A DNA stretch of 14,295 nt from assembly GCA_046154545.1 (NCBI GenBank), contig JBJXGC010000033.1, positions 1-14,295 of the forward strand, given 5' to 3'. This document shows positions 1-7,244 of the stretch, one piece after another. The notes beneath the pieces were generated by a model. The model was not told the origin of the DNA, ran no database searches, and saw nothing but the letters and a program-made list of their open reading frames with translations. Each line of letters opens with the position of its first letter. Positions within the stretch are counted from its first letter, which is position 1. Origin of the DNA: JBJXGC01 sp046154545. GTDB lineage: Bacteria > Chloroflexota > Dehalococcoidia > Tepidiformales > Tepidiformaceae. The position numbers and the translations under genes are program-made.

Positions 1-74
1 CGTCCGCCCTGGAAGTGACTGTCACGGACGGTTAACCGAACGCGTGCGCGGCCGCTGACCGTGCGATACCACGA

Positions 75-158
75 CTAACAGCTAACAGCTAACAGCTAAC
101 AGCTAACAGCTAACAGCTAACAGCTAACAGCTAACAGCTAACAGCTAACAGCTAACAG
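75..158. repeat. 12-copy perfect heptamer tandem array (CTAACAG)
   Basis: Twelve exact head-to-tail copies of CTAACAG, followed by one further C. The array ends 11 bases past the stop codon of the minus-strand gene at 170-1813, so it lies in that gene's 3' flank. There is no spacer between copies, so it is not a CRISPR array. Perfect identity points to recent expansion by slippage or strong homogenisation. The same heptamer reappears at 13995-14001 in the tRNA cluster. Bases 1-74 hold only a weak possible hairpin (CGTCCG at 1-6, CGGACG at 25-30). Confidence 0.97.
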
Positions 159-169
159 CCGCGCCCCGC

Positions 170-1813
170 TCAGTCGTCGAGGAGCGCCTCGCTGGGGTCG
201 GCGTCACCCCGCGAACTCTGCCTGTTCTCGATGCCGAAGGCCTCCGTGAAGCGCCGGAACGGCTCAAGCGAATCCCCGTACTTGATGTGCCCCGCCGTGT
301 GGTGGGCGCAGGCGAGGAGGAGGCGGTCACGGGCCGCGTCCTCATTGCGCGGGTAGCTTTCGAGGAAGCAGAGGGCGAGCTCCTGGTTGTGGGTGTCGTT
401 CCCGTGCTTGGCGGCGCCGAGGGCGAGGGTCTCGACGAGTGGGCGCCGTTCCGCCCCCGAATCCAGGTAGGCGCGGACCAGCGAGACGGCTTCATTCGGG
501 CTGCGCCGCACCATCGAATCGTCGAGCCGGGTGAGGAGTTTGCCCGCGGGCAGGGCGGTTGTCTCGGCCGAAGGCGTGGTGTCGGCGGCCGCGTTTCCCG
601 GGAGCGCCCGCAGCCAGTGTGACGTCTGGTTGAGGAATGAGGCCGCGACATAGAGCAGTTTCAGCCGGTGTGGGTGCTTGAAGCGGTCGAAGAACCAGCC
701 GAGGGCGTTCGTGTACTGGTAGCAATGCTGGGGCATCGAGAAGTTTCGCGGGTCACCGGTCTCGAGCACGAGCTGGGAGGCGGCAACCTGGAGCACATCG
801 ACGATCGCCCGCCCGCTCTTGCCGGCGAGGAGCAGGGAGCTGATCGCCTCGATCGCAGCCGGCTCTTCGGAACGGATGAGCGCGTGCAGGAGCATCGCGG
901 ACTCTGCGGAGGTCAGCGGCTCGGTGTTCGCCCATAACCGGCGCTCCGGTGGAAGCTCGGGGCTGGCCCCGATGGAGGATTTCTGGCGTTCCTCTGGCTC
1001 TGCGAGGACCAGCCAGGCGACCTCGCCCGCCATCTCGTAGCTGGAGTACCAGTGCGGCCCCACGGCGAGGTCAGGCACCCCCGCGTAGATGATCGGGCGG
1101 GCGTTCTCCCAGCCGACCGCGTCGATAAGTTCGATCGTGGCCCGGGCCCGGTAGGCCCGGTGGCCGGTGGTGTAGGAGCGGTTGTAGTACATCCGGTCCT
1201 GGACATCGATCAGGCCGGCGAAGGCGAGCTGGGCGAGGACGCGCTCGCGGTCCTCTTCCTCGATCAGGCCGAGATAGACGCGGTAGGCCTTCACGACCTC
1301 GCCGCACTGCACAAGCCGGAGCCACTCGTTCAGGCGCTCATCGAGCGACCCGTCGAGGTAGATGGGCTCCTGCTCTTCAACATGGATAGTCGGCGGCGGA
1401 AACTCGTCGCCGGGCTTGAAGCGGTTCCGGGCGTAGTGCCCGGGGATGTTGCCCAGGAGCTGGTTCCAGGGGTCGAGGCCGGTGGGCACGTACCACATGG
1501 TCTGGGCCATCGGCACGAGTTCGTAGCCCTTGCCGACGAGCCGCTGTAACTGGAGGGCGGCCCGGGCGCTGAGCAAGCAATGGTCGTTGTTCACGAACCG
1601 CACCACGCCGTTGTCGATCCGCTGGTGGAACGGGATGTGGAGGTAGGGTGAGGCGATGCGGACGGTCTCGAGCAGCATCTCGTTGAGGGGCCGCTCCGCC
1701 CGGACGAGGTCGTAGAACACATCAGAGGTCGCCCTCTGGTCACGGCCGATGATCTGTTCTTCGAGCCGGCCGTAGAGGCGTGCGACCTCAGGTGATTTTG
1801 TGGCGGTGGTCAA
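170..1813 (-). CDS. Uncharacterised alpha-helical protein with three His-containing repeats
   Basis: I do not recognise this 547-residue protein with certainty. The start chosen is TTG at 1813 because GGAGG lies 7 bases upstream; an in-frame ATG at 1846 has no ribosome site and would add 11 residues. No signal peptide or membrane segment is visible. The sequence looks like stacked helices with an internal repeat. Residues 218-255 and 363-400 align without gaps and share His at both ends, spaced 36 apart, plus Ala, Asp, Tyr, Leu and a final Trp. A looser third copy covers about 450-510, with His475, His504, His505 and His509. The His pattern suggests metal or cofactor binding. A distant link to questin-oxidase-like proteins or to helical domains attached to some Rieske proteins is possible, but rests on memory of the pattern. 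It stands downstream of the toxin gene on the same strand, with a 99-base gap. Confidence 0.85.
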   Translation of the reverse strand: MTTATKSPEVARLYGRLEEQIIGRDQRATSDVFYDLVRAERPLNEMLLETVRIASPYLHIPFHQRIDNGVVRFVNNDHCLLSARAALQLQRLVGKGYELVPMAQTMWYVPTGLDPWNQLLGNIPGHYARNRFKPGDEFPPPTIHVEEQEPIYLDGSLDERLNEWLRLVQCGEVVKAYRVYLGLIEEEDRERVLAQLAFAGLIDVQDRMYYNRSYTTGHRAYRARATIELIDAVGWENARPIIYAGVPDLAVGPHWYSSYEMAGEVAWLVLAEPEERQKSSIGASPELPPERRLWANTEPLTSAESAMLLHALIRSEEPAAIEAISSLLLAGKSGRAIVDVLQVAASQLVLETGDPRNFSMPQHCYQYTNALGWFFDRFKHPHRLKLLYVAASFLNQTSHWLRALPGNAAADTTPSAETTALPAGKLLTRLDDSMVRRSPNEAVSLVRAYLDSGAERRPLVETLALGAAKHGNDTHNQELALCFLESYPRNEDAARDRLLLACAHHTAGHIKYGDSLEPFRRFTEAFGIENRQSSRGDADPSEALLDD

Positions 1814-1912
1814 TGCGGCGCCTCCGGTGCGGTGAGCTACCCGCATCCTACGCCGAACGGCGAGGCTCTTACAGTGGTGTGTGCGAGCGTAACCGCCGGG
1901 GTGCTTTCCGGG

Positions 1913-2335
1913 TCAAAACTCGACCCCGACAACCTCGAACCCCAGGGCGCGGGCGGCCGTCGCTTGCTGCCGGTCGTGGGTCGCGAAGACAAACCGCAGA
2001 CCCACGTCGTCGCGCAAGATCAGTGCTGTTGCGACATGGATGCTGTCGAGCGCCCTCAGTGGCGTCGGCAGAGGTGATCGGGCCAGTTCGATGATGTCCT
2101 CGTCGATAGGCACGATGTTCACGGAGCGCTCAAGTTCGTCGAGTTGAGCTCGAGCCTCCGCCAGCTCCCGCGGACTGAGCGCGCCGGTCAGGCGAAGGCG
2201 GTCAACCACGCGATGAACCTCGACCAACACAATTTCCGAGGAAAACGTGATCGTGAGGTCTGCCCATTCCGGCAGCAGGGGTCCGTCTCGGAGGACCGCT
2301 CGAAGCCATGACGATGCGTCGAGGTAGCCGGTCAC
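1913..2335 (-). CDS. PIN-domain ribonuclease toxin (VapC type)
   Basis: A 140-residue PIN-domain protein of normal VapC length. The four acidic positions of the metal-dependent RNase site can be placed: Asp6 in YLDAS, Glu39 in the helix after SSEIVLVE, Asp97 in ALDSIHVATA and Asp121 in ATHDRQ. VapC toxins cut RNA, often tRNA, when freed from their antitoxin. The start is GTG at 2335; it overlaps the antitoxin stop as GTGA, the translational coupling usual in toxin-antitoxin pairs. All key residues are present, so it is probably active. The RNA target cannot be read from the sequence. Confidence 0.9.
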   Translation of the reverse strand: MTGYLDASSWLRAVLRDGPLLPEWADLTITFSSEIVLVEVHRVVDRLRLTGALSPRELAEARAQLDELERSVNIVPIDEDIIELARSPLPTPLRALDSIHVATALILRDDVGLRFVFATHDRQQATAARALGFEVVGVEF

Positions 2336-2577
2336 CGCCCGTCCCGGTCTTCGCTCAAGAGCGCCACGACATCGATCGGGTGCTTCGTTTGTACTGGCTT
2401 AATATTGGCGACCTCCGACCAGGGCACGACCGCGGGACGCATCGCCAGCCTCCTCTGTACGGGGCGCAACTGGGCGACGGGCTCGTCTCCGTCGCAAATC
2501 GTGAACCACTCGCCCTGGTTGGATCGCTCAAGATACTCTGCAAGGTGCTCGCGGAGCGTTTCGATATCGACTCTCAT
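2332..2577 (-). CDS. Phd/YefM-type antitoxin of the PIN toxin
   Basis: A small protein of about 81 residues. Its N-terminal half has the Phd/YefM look: start, a helix with LREHLAEYLER, then GEWFTICDGDEPVAQLRPV, matching the usual strand-turn-strand ending in a PVAxLxP motif. That domain binds DNA as a dimer; the C-terminal tail (residues 45-81) should wrap the toxin. The start at 2577 is preferred because family members begin just before this segment; an upstream ATG at 2598 would give 88 residues, and neither start has a clear ribosome site. TTGACT at 2614-2609 could be the -35 box. The gene precedes and overlaps its toxin by four bases, so both are likely co-transcribed and self-repressed. 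Confidence 0.82.
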   Translation of the reverse strand: MRVDIETLREHLAEYLERSNQGEWFTICDGDEPVAQLRPVQRRLAMRPAVVPWSEVANIKPVQTKHPIDVVALLSEDRDGR

Positions 2578-2635
2578 AGCTTCAATCTTGCTGGCCATCG
2601 AGATCGCCAGTCAACCCCTTGGCTCGAGGCGGCGT

Positions 2636-3148
2636 CTATTGAACAGCCCGCCGGTACAGCTCCTCCGCGCTCCCGTCGAAGGGGAAACGGCCCTGGCCGA
2701 GCAGCTCCGCGCCGATCCGGATCCCCTCCCAGGCGGCGGCCACCACCTCGGGCGGATAGGCCATTTCTACGCGGCGCCGCTCGAAGTCGAGCACGTCTTT
2801 CACGTAGGCGTCGGCGCCAACCCCGGCTATCAGGTCGAGGTCAAGGTCCACGAACCGGGCGACGCCGTTTTCGATGGTCGCCGGGAGAGCCGCGTCCACA
2901 TAACGCTCGCTCAAGGCTCGCTCTTCGAACCAGTTGACGGCTGTCAGCGGCCGCCGCCGGTTGAGGTAATAGAGCGCGGTCCCCTGGAACAGGGCCGGTT
3001 CGGGTTCCCCGTACTTCAAGTGCTCGTGAAGGCCTGGGACATGGGCGATGATGATCCACTCATCGGTGATATCCAGGAGTTCACCGGTCCGCTCGCGTTT
3101 CACCGAGCCGTCGTACTTGCACTTCAGGAAGGTAATTCCGGTGACCAT
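2636..3148 (-). CDS. DUF402 family protein
   Basis: A 170-residue protein. The central FVDLDLDLI stretch (residues 99-107), preceded by a tryptophan-containing strand (VNWF, 71-74) and followed by a VLDFERRR segment (119-126), is the signature of the DUF402 fold. In that family acidic residues bind metal, and characterised members (FomD, and the Staphylococcus nucleoside phosphatase) hydrolyse nucleotide phosphates. Its own substrate is unknown. The length fits a single-domain member. There is no ribosome site before the ATG, but TACGCT lies exactly six bases upstream, which fits a leaderless mRNA. It is divergent from the DinB-like gene, with a 79-base shared promoter region. Confidence 0.8.
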   Translation of the reverse strand: MVTGITFLKCKYDGSVKRERTGELLDITDEWIIIAHVPGLHEHLKYGEPEPALFQGTALYYLNRRRPLTAVNWFEERALSERYVDAALPATIENGVARFVDLDLDLIAGVGADAYVKDVLDFERRRVEMAYPPEVVAAAWEGIRIGAELLGQGRFPFDGSAEELYRRAVQ

Positions 3149-3154
3149 TCAGAA

Positions 3155-3160
3155 AGCGTA
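3155..3160 (-). promoter_or_regulatory. -10 box of a leaderless promoter for the DUF402 gene
   Basis: TACGCT reads on the minus strand and is followed by six bases and then the ATG at 3148, so transcription would start at or next to the start codon. No good -35 box is visible at the expected distance. It sits inside the divergent promoter region shared with the DinB-like gene. Confidence 0.45.
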
Positions 3161-3168
3161 AGGCTGTG

Positions 3169-3197
3169 CTGACATTGTGGCGAGGGTCGTGTACAGT
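3169..3197 (+). promoter_or_regulatory. Sigma70-type promoter of the DinB-like gene
   Basis: CTGACA (3169-3174; 5 of 6 to TTGACA), a 17-base spacer, then TACAGT (3192-3197; 4 of 6 to TATAAT). The predicted start near 3204 leaves a leader of about 24 bases containing GGAGG at 3216-3220. Confidence 0.55.
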
Positions 3198-3227
3198 CCG
3201 GCCATCACCGTTTTCGGAGGCATCCCC

Positions 3228-3737
3228 ATGGAAATTCGCGACATGGTCCGTTCCCAGCTCGGCCTGGCCACCCAGGTACTCGGCATGACGATGGCCGACG
3301 TCACCCAGGCGACGGCCGACAAGAGCGCCGGCAACCTGCAGTCGATCGGCGCGATCTACGCCCACGCCGTCGCCGACCTCGACTTCATGACGCACGCGAT
3401 GGTCCAGGGCAAGCCGCTCGTGCTCGCGCAAGACGGGTGGGCAGCGAAGACGGGTATCCCCGTCCCCACCAGTGGCCTCATGACGCCGGAGTGGCTGGCC
3501 GGGCTGAAGGTCGATATCGCGGCCGCCCAGGAGTACGCGAAAGCCGTCATCGCGGCGGCCGACAGCGCTCTCGCAAACCTCGGAGACGACGTGCTCAACA
3601 AGGAGATGGACGGCCCCTTCGGCAAGACGACCGGCATGGGCATCCTCTCCGGCCTCGCGATCTACCACATCTCGGAGCACACCGGCGAGATCGCGGCCCT
3701 CAAGGGCGTGCTCGGCGGCAAGGGCCTGCCGTTCTAA
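3228..3737 (+). CDS. DinB-like four-helix metal-binding protein
   Basis: A 169-residue protein of the usual DinB/YfiT-like length. The three histidines that bind the metal in this superfamily are visible: His46 in IYAHAVAD, and His147 and His151 in IYHISEHTGEI near the C-terminus (HxxxH). The rest is predicted helical, with a family-typical ending after the HxxxH helix. Members are often metal-dependent thiol transferases or of unknown role, and some are stress-induced. ATG at 3228 is chosen over an upstream in-frame ATG at 3177 because GGAGG lies 7 bases before it and because the earlier ATG would lie upstream of the predicted transcription start. It is a single gene, convergent with the suf operon. 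Substrate unknown. Confidence 0.85.
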   Translation: MEIRDMVRSQLGLATQVLGMTMADVTQATADKSAGNLQSIGAIYAHAVADLDFMTHAMVQGKPLVLAQDGWAAKTGIPVPTSGLMTPEWLAGLKVDIAAAQEYAKAVIAAADSALANLGDDVLNKEMDGPFGKTTGMGILSGLAIYHISEHTGEIAALKGVLGGKGLPF

Positions 3738-3747
3738 GATTCTTGAA

Positions 3748-3778
3748 CGGCGCCTGGCATCTTCTGCCACCGGCGCCG
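3748..3778. terminator. Hairpin between convergent DinB-like gene and suf operon
   Basis: CGGCGCC (3748-3754) pairs with GGCGCCG (3772-3778); an inner GGCA/TGCC pair closes a TCTTC loop. It lies in the 67-base gap between two convergent stops, so it could end transcription from both sides. There is no real T-tract on either side, so intrinsic termination is uncertain. Confidence 0.45.
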
Positions 3779-3804
3779 CCGGAGCGGCGCGGCTACAGGA
3801 ACGG

Positions 3805-4125
3805 CTACCAGATCCCGAGCGCCATCTTCACGTCTTCGCTCGCCATCGTCCGCGGGTCCCAGGGTGGGTTCCAGACGATGTTCACGTCCACGTCCTTCAC
3901 ACCCGGGATCTCCTTCATCTTCGCGTAGCACTCGCCCCGGATGACGGGCCCGAGGGGACAGCCCGGGCTGGTCAGCGTCATCGTGATGGTCACGATGCCC
4001 TCGTCGTAGGTGATGTCGTACACGAGCCCGAGTTCGACGATGCTCATGTTGATCTCGGGGTCCATCACCTGGGCGAGCCGCTCGCGCATTTCGTCGTAGG
4101 TTGGGGCGATTGCTGTGTCACTCAT
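3805..4125 (-). CDS. sufT: SufT-like DUF59/MIP18 iron-sulfur maturation protein
   Basis: A 106-residue single-domain DUF59 (MIP18/PaaD-like) protein. Visible marks are the DPEI motif (22-25), VELGLVYDI (30-38), TSPGCPLG with the conserved Cys56, and WNPPWDP (85-91). Family members help mature or deliver Fe-S clusters, and the gene is a regular partner of sufU in Gram-positive-style SUF operons. The start at 4125 has AGAGG seven bases upstream and overlaps the sufU stop as ATGA, so translation is coupled. It is the last gene of the suf transcript. The open frame continues upstream to 4689, but that part is the shadow of sufU. Confidence 0.92.
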   Translation of the reverse strand: MSDTAIAPTYDEMRERLAQVMDPEINMSIVELGLVYDITYDEGIVTITMTLTSPGCPLGPVIRGECYAKMKEIPGVKDVDVNIVWNPPWDPRTMASEDVKMALGIW

Positions 4126-4586
4126 GAACTGACCTCTTTCCGTTTTGTGTTGGCCTGGCGGATGCCTTCTTCGAAGACGTTCCAGCCGAGAAGCGCGCAT
4201 TTCACGCGCGCCGGGAACCGGGCCGCTCCCTGGAGCGCCTCCAGGTCGGCCAGGTCGGGGTGGGGGTCTGCGCCCTCCATCATCATGGACCGGAACTTCG
4301 CAGTCACATCCCGGGCGGCTTCGACCGACCGGCCGATGACGAGCTCCGTCATGAGCGAGGTGCTCGCCTGGCTGATCGAACAGCCCTCTCCTTTGAAGGC
4401 GATCACCTCGACGCGGCCGCCAATGATGACCAGGTCGATGGCGATGGCGTCGCCGCAGACCGGGTTCATGCCCTCGGCGTGGGCCGTCGGGTCGGGCAGC
4501 GCGCCGTGATTCCGAGGCCGCCGGGCATGGTCGAGGATGACCTCGCGGAACAGCTCGTCCATCGCCGTGTCGGTGCCGGCGCTCAT
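4122..4586 (-). CDS. sufU: SufU zinc-dependent sulfurtransferase
   Basis: A 154-residue IscU-fold protein. The ligand set is present: Cys44 and Asp46 in NPVCGD, Cys69 in GEGCSIS, and Cys130 in RVKCALLGW. An insert of about 20 residues lies between the second and third cysteines (about 100-122, ending before the RFPARVKC segment); this is the hallmark of SufU as opposed to IscU. SufU binds zinc and takes the persulfide sulfur from the active-site Cys of SufS, its direct neighbour, to feed SufBCD. Both ends overlap neighbours by four bases (sufS upstream, sufT downstream), so the three proteins are probably made in step. Confidence 0.95.
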   Translation of the reverse strand: MSAGTDTAMDELFREVILDHARRPRNHGALPDPTAHAEGMNPVCGDAIAIDLVIIGGRVEVIAFKGEGCSISQASTSLMTELVIGRSVEAARDVTAKFRSMMMEGADPHPDLADLEALQGAARFPARVKCALLGWNVFEEGIRQANTKRKEVSS

Positions 4587-5827
4587 CGGCTGAAGATCCT
4601 GGTGGCTTCGCGCAGGCCCGCGACCAGCGCGTCCACCTCGCCCTCGATGGTGTAGATGTAGAAGCTCGCGCGGTTGGTGGCGGGCACACCGAGGCGGCGC
4701 ATCAGGATCTGGGTGCAGTGGTGTCCCGCGCGGATGGCGATGCCCTGGCTATCGACGATCGTGCTGACGTCGTGGGGGTGAATGCCGCGAAGCGCGAAGC
4801 TGATGACTCCACCCCGGTCGCTGGCCCGGGCTGGGCCGTGAATGGTGAGCCCATCGACCTGGCGAAGGGCGTCCAGGCCGTAGGCCGTGATCGCGACCTC
4901 GTGCTCGCGGACGCGGGCCATGCCCAGGTCGTCGAGGTAGTCCAGCGCCGTCCCGAACGCGATCACGTCGGCGATGTTCGGGGTGCCAGCCTCGAACTTG
5001 TGCGGCACATCCGCCCAGGTCGAGGCGTCGCGCTCGACAACGGAGATCATGTCTCCGCCGCCAAGGAACGGGTCCATCTCCTCGAACAACCCGGCGCGTG
5101 CCCAGAGGACACCCACGCCGGTGGGGCCGAGCATCTTGTGAGATGAGAAGGCGAAGAAGTCGCAGCCGAGGGCTATCACATCGACCGGCATGTGGGGAGC
5201 GCTCTGAGCGCCATCCACGAGCAGGAGCGCCCCGGCCTGGTGGGCGATCGCGGCGATTTCGGCGATCGGGTTGATCGTGCCGAGGACGTTTGAGGCGTGG
5301 ACGACGCTCACCATCCGCGTCCGGGGTCCGACGGCGTCGCGCAGGCTGTCGAGGTCCAACTGGCCGTCGTCCGTGATCCGGGCGTAGCGCAGCGTCGCCC
5401 CTGTCCGCTTCGCAAGCATCTGCCAGGGGACGATGTTCGAATGGTGTTCCATCTCGGTGAGGACGATCTCGTCGCCCTCGCGAACATGGGCGTCTCCCCA
5501 GGCGCGGGCCACGAGGTTGATGGACTCGGTCGCGTTCCGGGTGAAGACGACGCTGGCCGGGCTCGGGGCGCCGATGTGCCGGGCCGCCTTCCCCCGCACG
5601 GCCTCGTACTGGGCCGTGGCCCGTTCGGCGAGGGTATGGATCCCGCGGTGGATGTTCGCGTTCGAGGTCTCGTAATACCTCACGAGGGCGTCGATTACCT
5701 GGCGTGGCTTCTGGGTCGTGGCGGCGCTATCGAGATAGACCAGCGGCCGCCCGTTCACCGTCTCCGACAGGATCGGGAAGTCCGCCCGTATGCGGGTGAC
5801 GTCGAAGGCCGTTTGGGTGGGCGTCAT
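4583..5827 (-). CDS. sufS: SufS cysteine desulfurase (class II)
   Basis: A 414-residue PLP enzyme, a normal length for SufS. It removes sulfur from L-cysteine to give alanine and an enzyme persulfide. The PLP lysine is Lys231 in FSSHKMLGPTG; the phosphate-binding region includes RNATESIN (97-104) and the ring-stacking His is in EMEHHSN (125-131). The catalytic cysteine is Cys371 in RAGHHCTQ; RAGHHC with a short following loop marks the SufS/CsdA group rather than IscS. AGGAG stands about nine bases before the ATG. A 45-base gap separates it from sufD upstream, and it overlaps sufU by four bases downstream. Confidence 0.97.
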   Translation of the reverse strand: MTPTQTAFDVTRIRADFPILSETVNGRPLVYLDSAATTQKPRQVIDALVRYYETSNANIHRGIHTLAERATAQYEAVRGKAARHIGAPSPASVVFTRNATESINLVARAWGDAHVREGDEIVLTEMEHHSNIVPWQMLAKRTGATLRYARITDDGQLDLDSLRDAVGPRTRMVSVVHASNVLGTINPIAEIAAIAHQAGALLLVDGAQSAPHMPVDVIALGCDFFAFSSHKMLGPTGVGVLWARAGLFEEMDPFLGGGDMISVVERDASTWADVPHKFEAGTPNIADVIAFGTALDYLDDLGMARVREHEVAITAYGLDALRQVDGLTIHGPARASDRGGVISFALRGIHPHDVSTIVDSQGIAIRAGHHCTQILMRRLGVPATNRASFYIYTIEGEVDALVAGLREATRIFSR

Positions 5828-5872
5828 CGGAGCCCTCTCCTTTGCCGCATAGCCGGCGGCGATCCTTCGCGT

Positions 5873-7168
5873 TTAGGCGAGCTTTGCGTCCAGGGCGGCG
5901 GCCAATTCGTCGCGGAGGGCTTCGTCCGGCACCCGGTCCAGCACCTGGTTGAGGAAGGCGCGGACGAGCAGCGCCTCCGCCGCCCGGTGGGGGATGCCGC
6001 GCGTCTGCAGGTAGTAGAGCTGCTCCTGGTCGACCGGCCCGGCCGTCGCCCCGTGGCTGCAGCGCAGGATGTCGCTCGTCAGGATCTCAAGCACGGGGTC
6101 GCTGTCCGCTTTGGCCGTGCTGCTGAGGAGGAGGTTGCGGTTCTCCTGGTTGGCGTCGGCGTTCCGGGCGCCGAGACCGACCCGGGTGAGCCCGTAGTAG
6201 ACGCCGCGTGAGCGGTCCCTGAGGGCAGACTTGTAGAGCAGGTTGCTCCGCGTATCGGGGCCGATGTGGTCCTGCAGCGTGAAGGTGTCGAGGTGTTCGT
6301 CCCCGGTCCCAAACCCGAGGCCGAACAGCTCGCTCGATGAGCCGCGCCCTTCGAGCGACGACTCGATGTGCGATTTCACGACGCGCCCGCCCACGGCCAC
6401 GCTCGTGCCGATGAAGGACGAATCGCGCTGGGCGACCATCCGTTGCTCGCCGAACACCCTGGTGTTCGGCCCCCAGCGATGGATCGCGGTGTACCGCACT
6501 TCCGCGCCGGGGCCGGGGAAGACCTCGACGGCAGGGAAGACGAGGGTGTCGCCGTCGCCGGAGTGGTAATCCTCGACCACGGAGACGCGGCTGTTCGCCC
6601 CGGTGACGATGAGGGTGTGGGGCGCCGCGAACTGGCCGGCGCTCAGGAATGTCCGCAGGAGCCGCACAGGCAGGGCGATCTCGACGTTCGCGGCGACATG
6701 GACGAGCACTCCACCGCGCTGGAAGGCGTAGTGCAGGGCCGTGAGCTTGCTCCGGTCGAAGGCCACCGCTTTTCCGAGGTACTCGTCGATGAGCTTCTGG
6801 GTGGCGGCCTGGTCGCTCGCCTCGAAGGGGATGACGGTGAGACCTGCGACAGCCTCTTCGGTGAAGACGGTCTCGCTGTTCTCCTGGGCGAGGACGGCGG
6901 CATGCTCGCCTGTCACCGGGCAGCTCCTGGGCGCGCCGCTCGAGCGTGTAACGGTGTCCATCGCCGGGACGTACCCCTCGAGGCTGAGCCGTGACGGGTC
7001 CCAGTACTTCCAGGGCCGCGAGGCGTGAGCGTCCGGCCATTTCAGGACGGATGCCGCCGCGGCCGCATCCCTCCGGAGCGCGGCCATGCGGGGTGAGTCG
7101 GACAGGCGCTCCCCGAGCGCCCGGCTCGCCTCCATCCCAAACGTCGCGGTCCCTTCAAGTACAGCCAT
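5873..7168 (-). CDS. sufD: SufD, Fe-S assembly scaffold subunit
   Basis: A 431-residue protein of SufD type. The C-terminal beta-helix and helical bundle are intact: RCSHGATAGPVDQEQLYYL (369-387), carrying Cys370 and His372, the latter equivalent to the E. coli SufD histidine at the SufB interface. The N-terminal PWKYWDPSRL segment (52-61) is also typical. SufD pairs with SufB on a SufC dimer to form the SufBC2D scaffold. Ribosome-site support is weak: AGGA lies about 11 bases before the ATG. The 74-base gap after sufB holds a heptamer array and a strong hairpin, the only sizeable break with structure in the operon, so sufD and later genes may be expressed differently from sufCB. Confidence 0.95.
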   Translation of the reverse strand: MAVLEGTATFGMEASRALGERLSDSPRMAALRRDAAAAASVLKWPDAHASRPWKYWDPSRLSLEGYVPAMDTVTRSSGAPRSCPVTGEHAAVLAQENSETVFTEEAVAGLTVIPFEASDQAATQKLIDEYLGKAVAFDRSKLTALHYAFQRGGVLVHVAANVEIALPVRLLRTFLSAGQFAAPHTLIVTGANSRVSVVEDYHSGDGDTLVFPAVEVFPGPGAEVRYTAIHRWGPNTRVFGEQRMVAQRDSSFIGTSVAVGGRVVKSHIESSLEGRGSSSELFGLGFGTGDEHLDTFTLQDHIGPDTRSNLLYKSALRDRSRGVYYGLTRVGLGARNADANQENRNLLLSSTAKADSDPVLEILTSDILRCSHGATAGPVDQEQLYYLQTRGIPHRAAEALLVRAFLNQVLDRVPDEALRDELAAALDAKLA

Positions 7169-7189
7169 GCGTCATCCCGTCCTAAAACC

Positions 7190-7209
7190 GGAAGGGCGCC
7201 CGCCCTTCC
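7190..7209 (-). promoter_or_regulatory. Hairpin in the sufB-sufD gap
   Basis: GGAAGGGC (7190-7197) and GCCCTTCC (7202-7209) form a perfect 8-bp stem with a 4-base loop. In the direction of suf transcription it is followed by GGTTTTAG, a short T run. It could be a partial terminator or an mRNA-stabilising element; which one cannot be told from sequence. Confidence 0.6.
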
Positions 7210-7217
7210 ACGTTCGA

Positions 7218-7244
7218 AGTCCTGAGTCCTGAGTCCTGAGTCCT
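7218..7244. repeat. Heptamer tandem array (AGTCCTG, 3.9 copies)
   Basis: Three exact copies of AGTCCTG plus six bases of a fourth. On the coding strand the unit reads CAGGACT. The first (partial) copy contributes the first two bases of the sufB TAG stop codon (7245-7243), so the array begins within the gene end and fills the start of the sufB-sufD gap. Confidence 0.95.

Noticed and set aside
1..30. Hairpin CGTCCG/CGGACG as a terminator
   Set aside because: The stem is only six pairs with an 18-base loop and no T-tract.
75..158. CRISPR array
   Set aside because: Seven-base units run head to tail with no spacers, and no cas genes lie nearby.
1886..1916. Promoter TTGACC-19-TACGCT for the first gene
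   Set aside because: The spacer is too long and the start codon is 70 bases away; too weak to list.
2405..3172. 255-residue plus-strand open frame
   Set aside because: It runs antisense across the antitoxin and DUF402 genes, which have clear family motifs.
4126..4689. Long N-terminal extension of the DUF59 protein (294 residues)
   Set aside because: The extension is Arg/Pro-rich out-of-frame reading of sufU; the true start at 4125 has a ribosome site and the ATGA overlap.
5297..6211. 304-residue plus-strand open frame
   Set aside because: It lies opposite sufS and sufD, has no family motif, and shows the composition of an antisense frame in GC-rich DNA.
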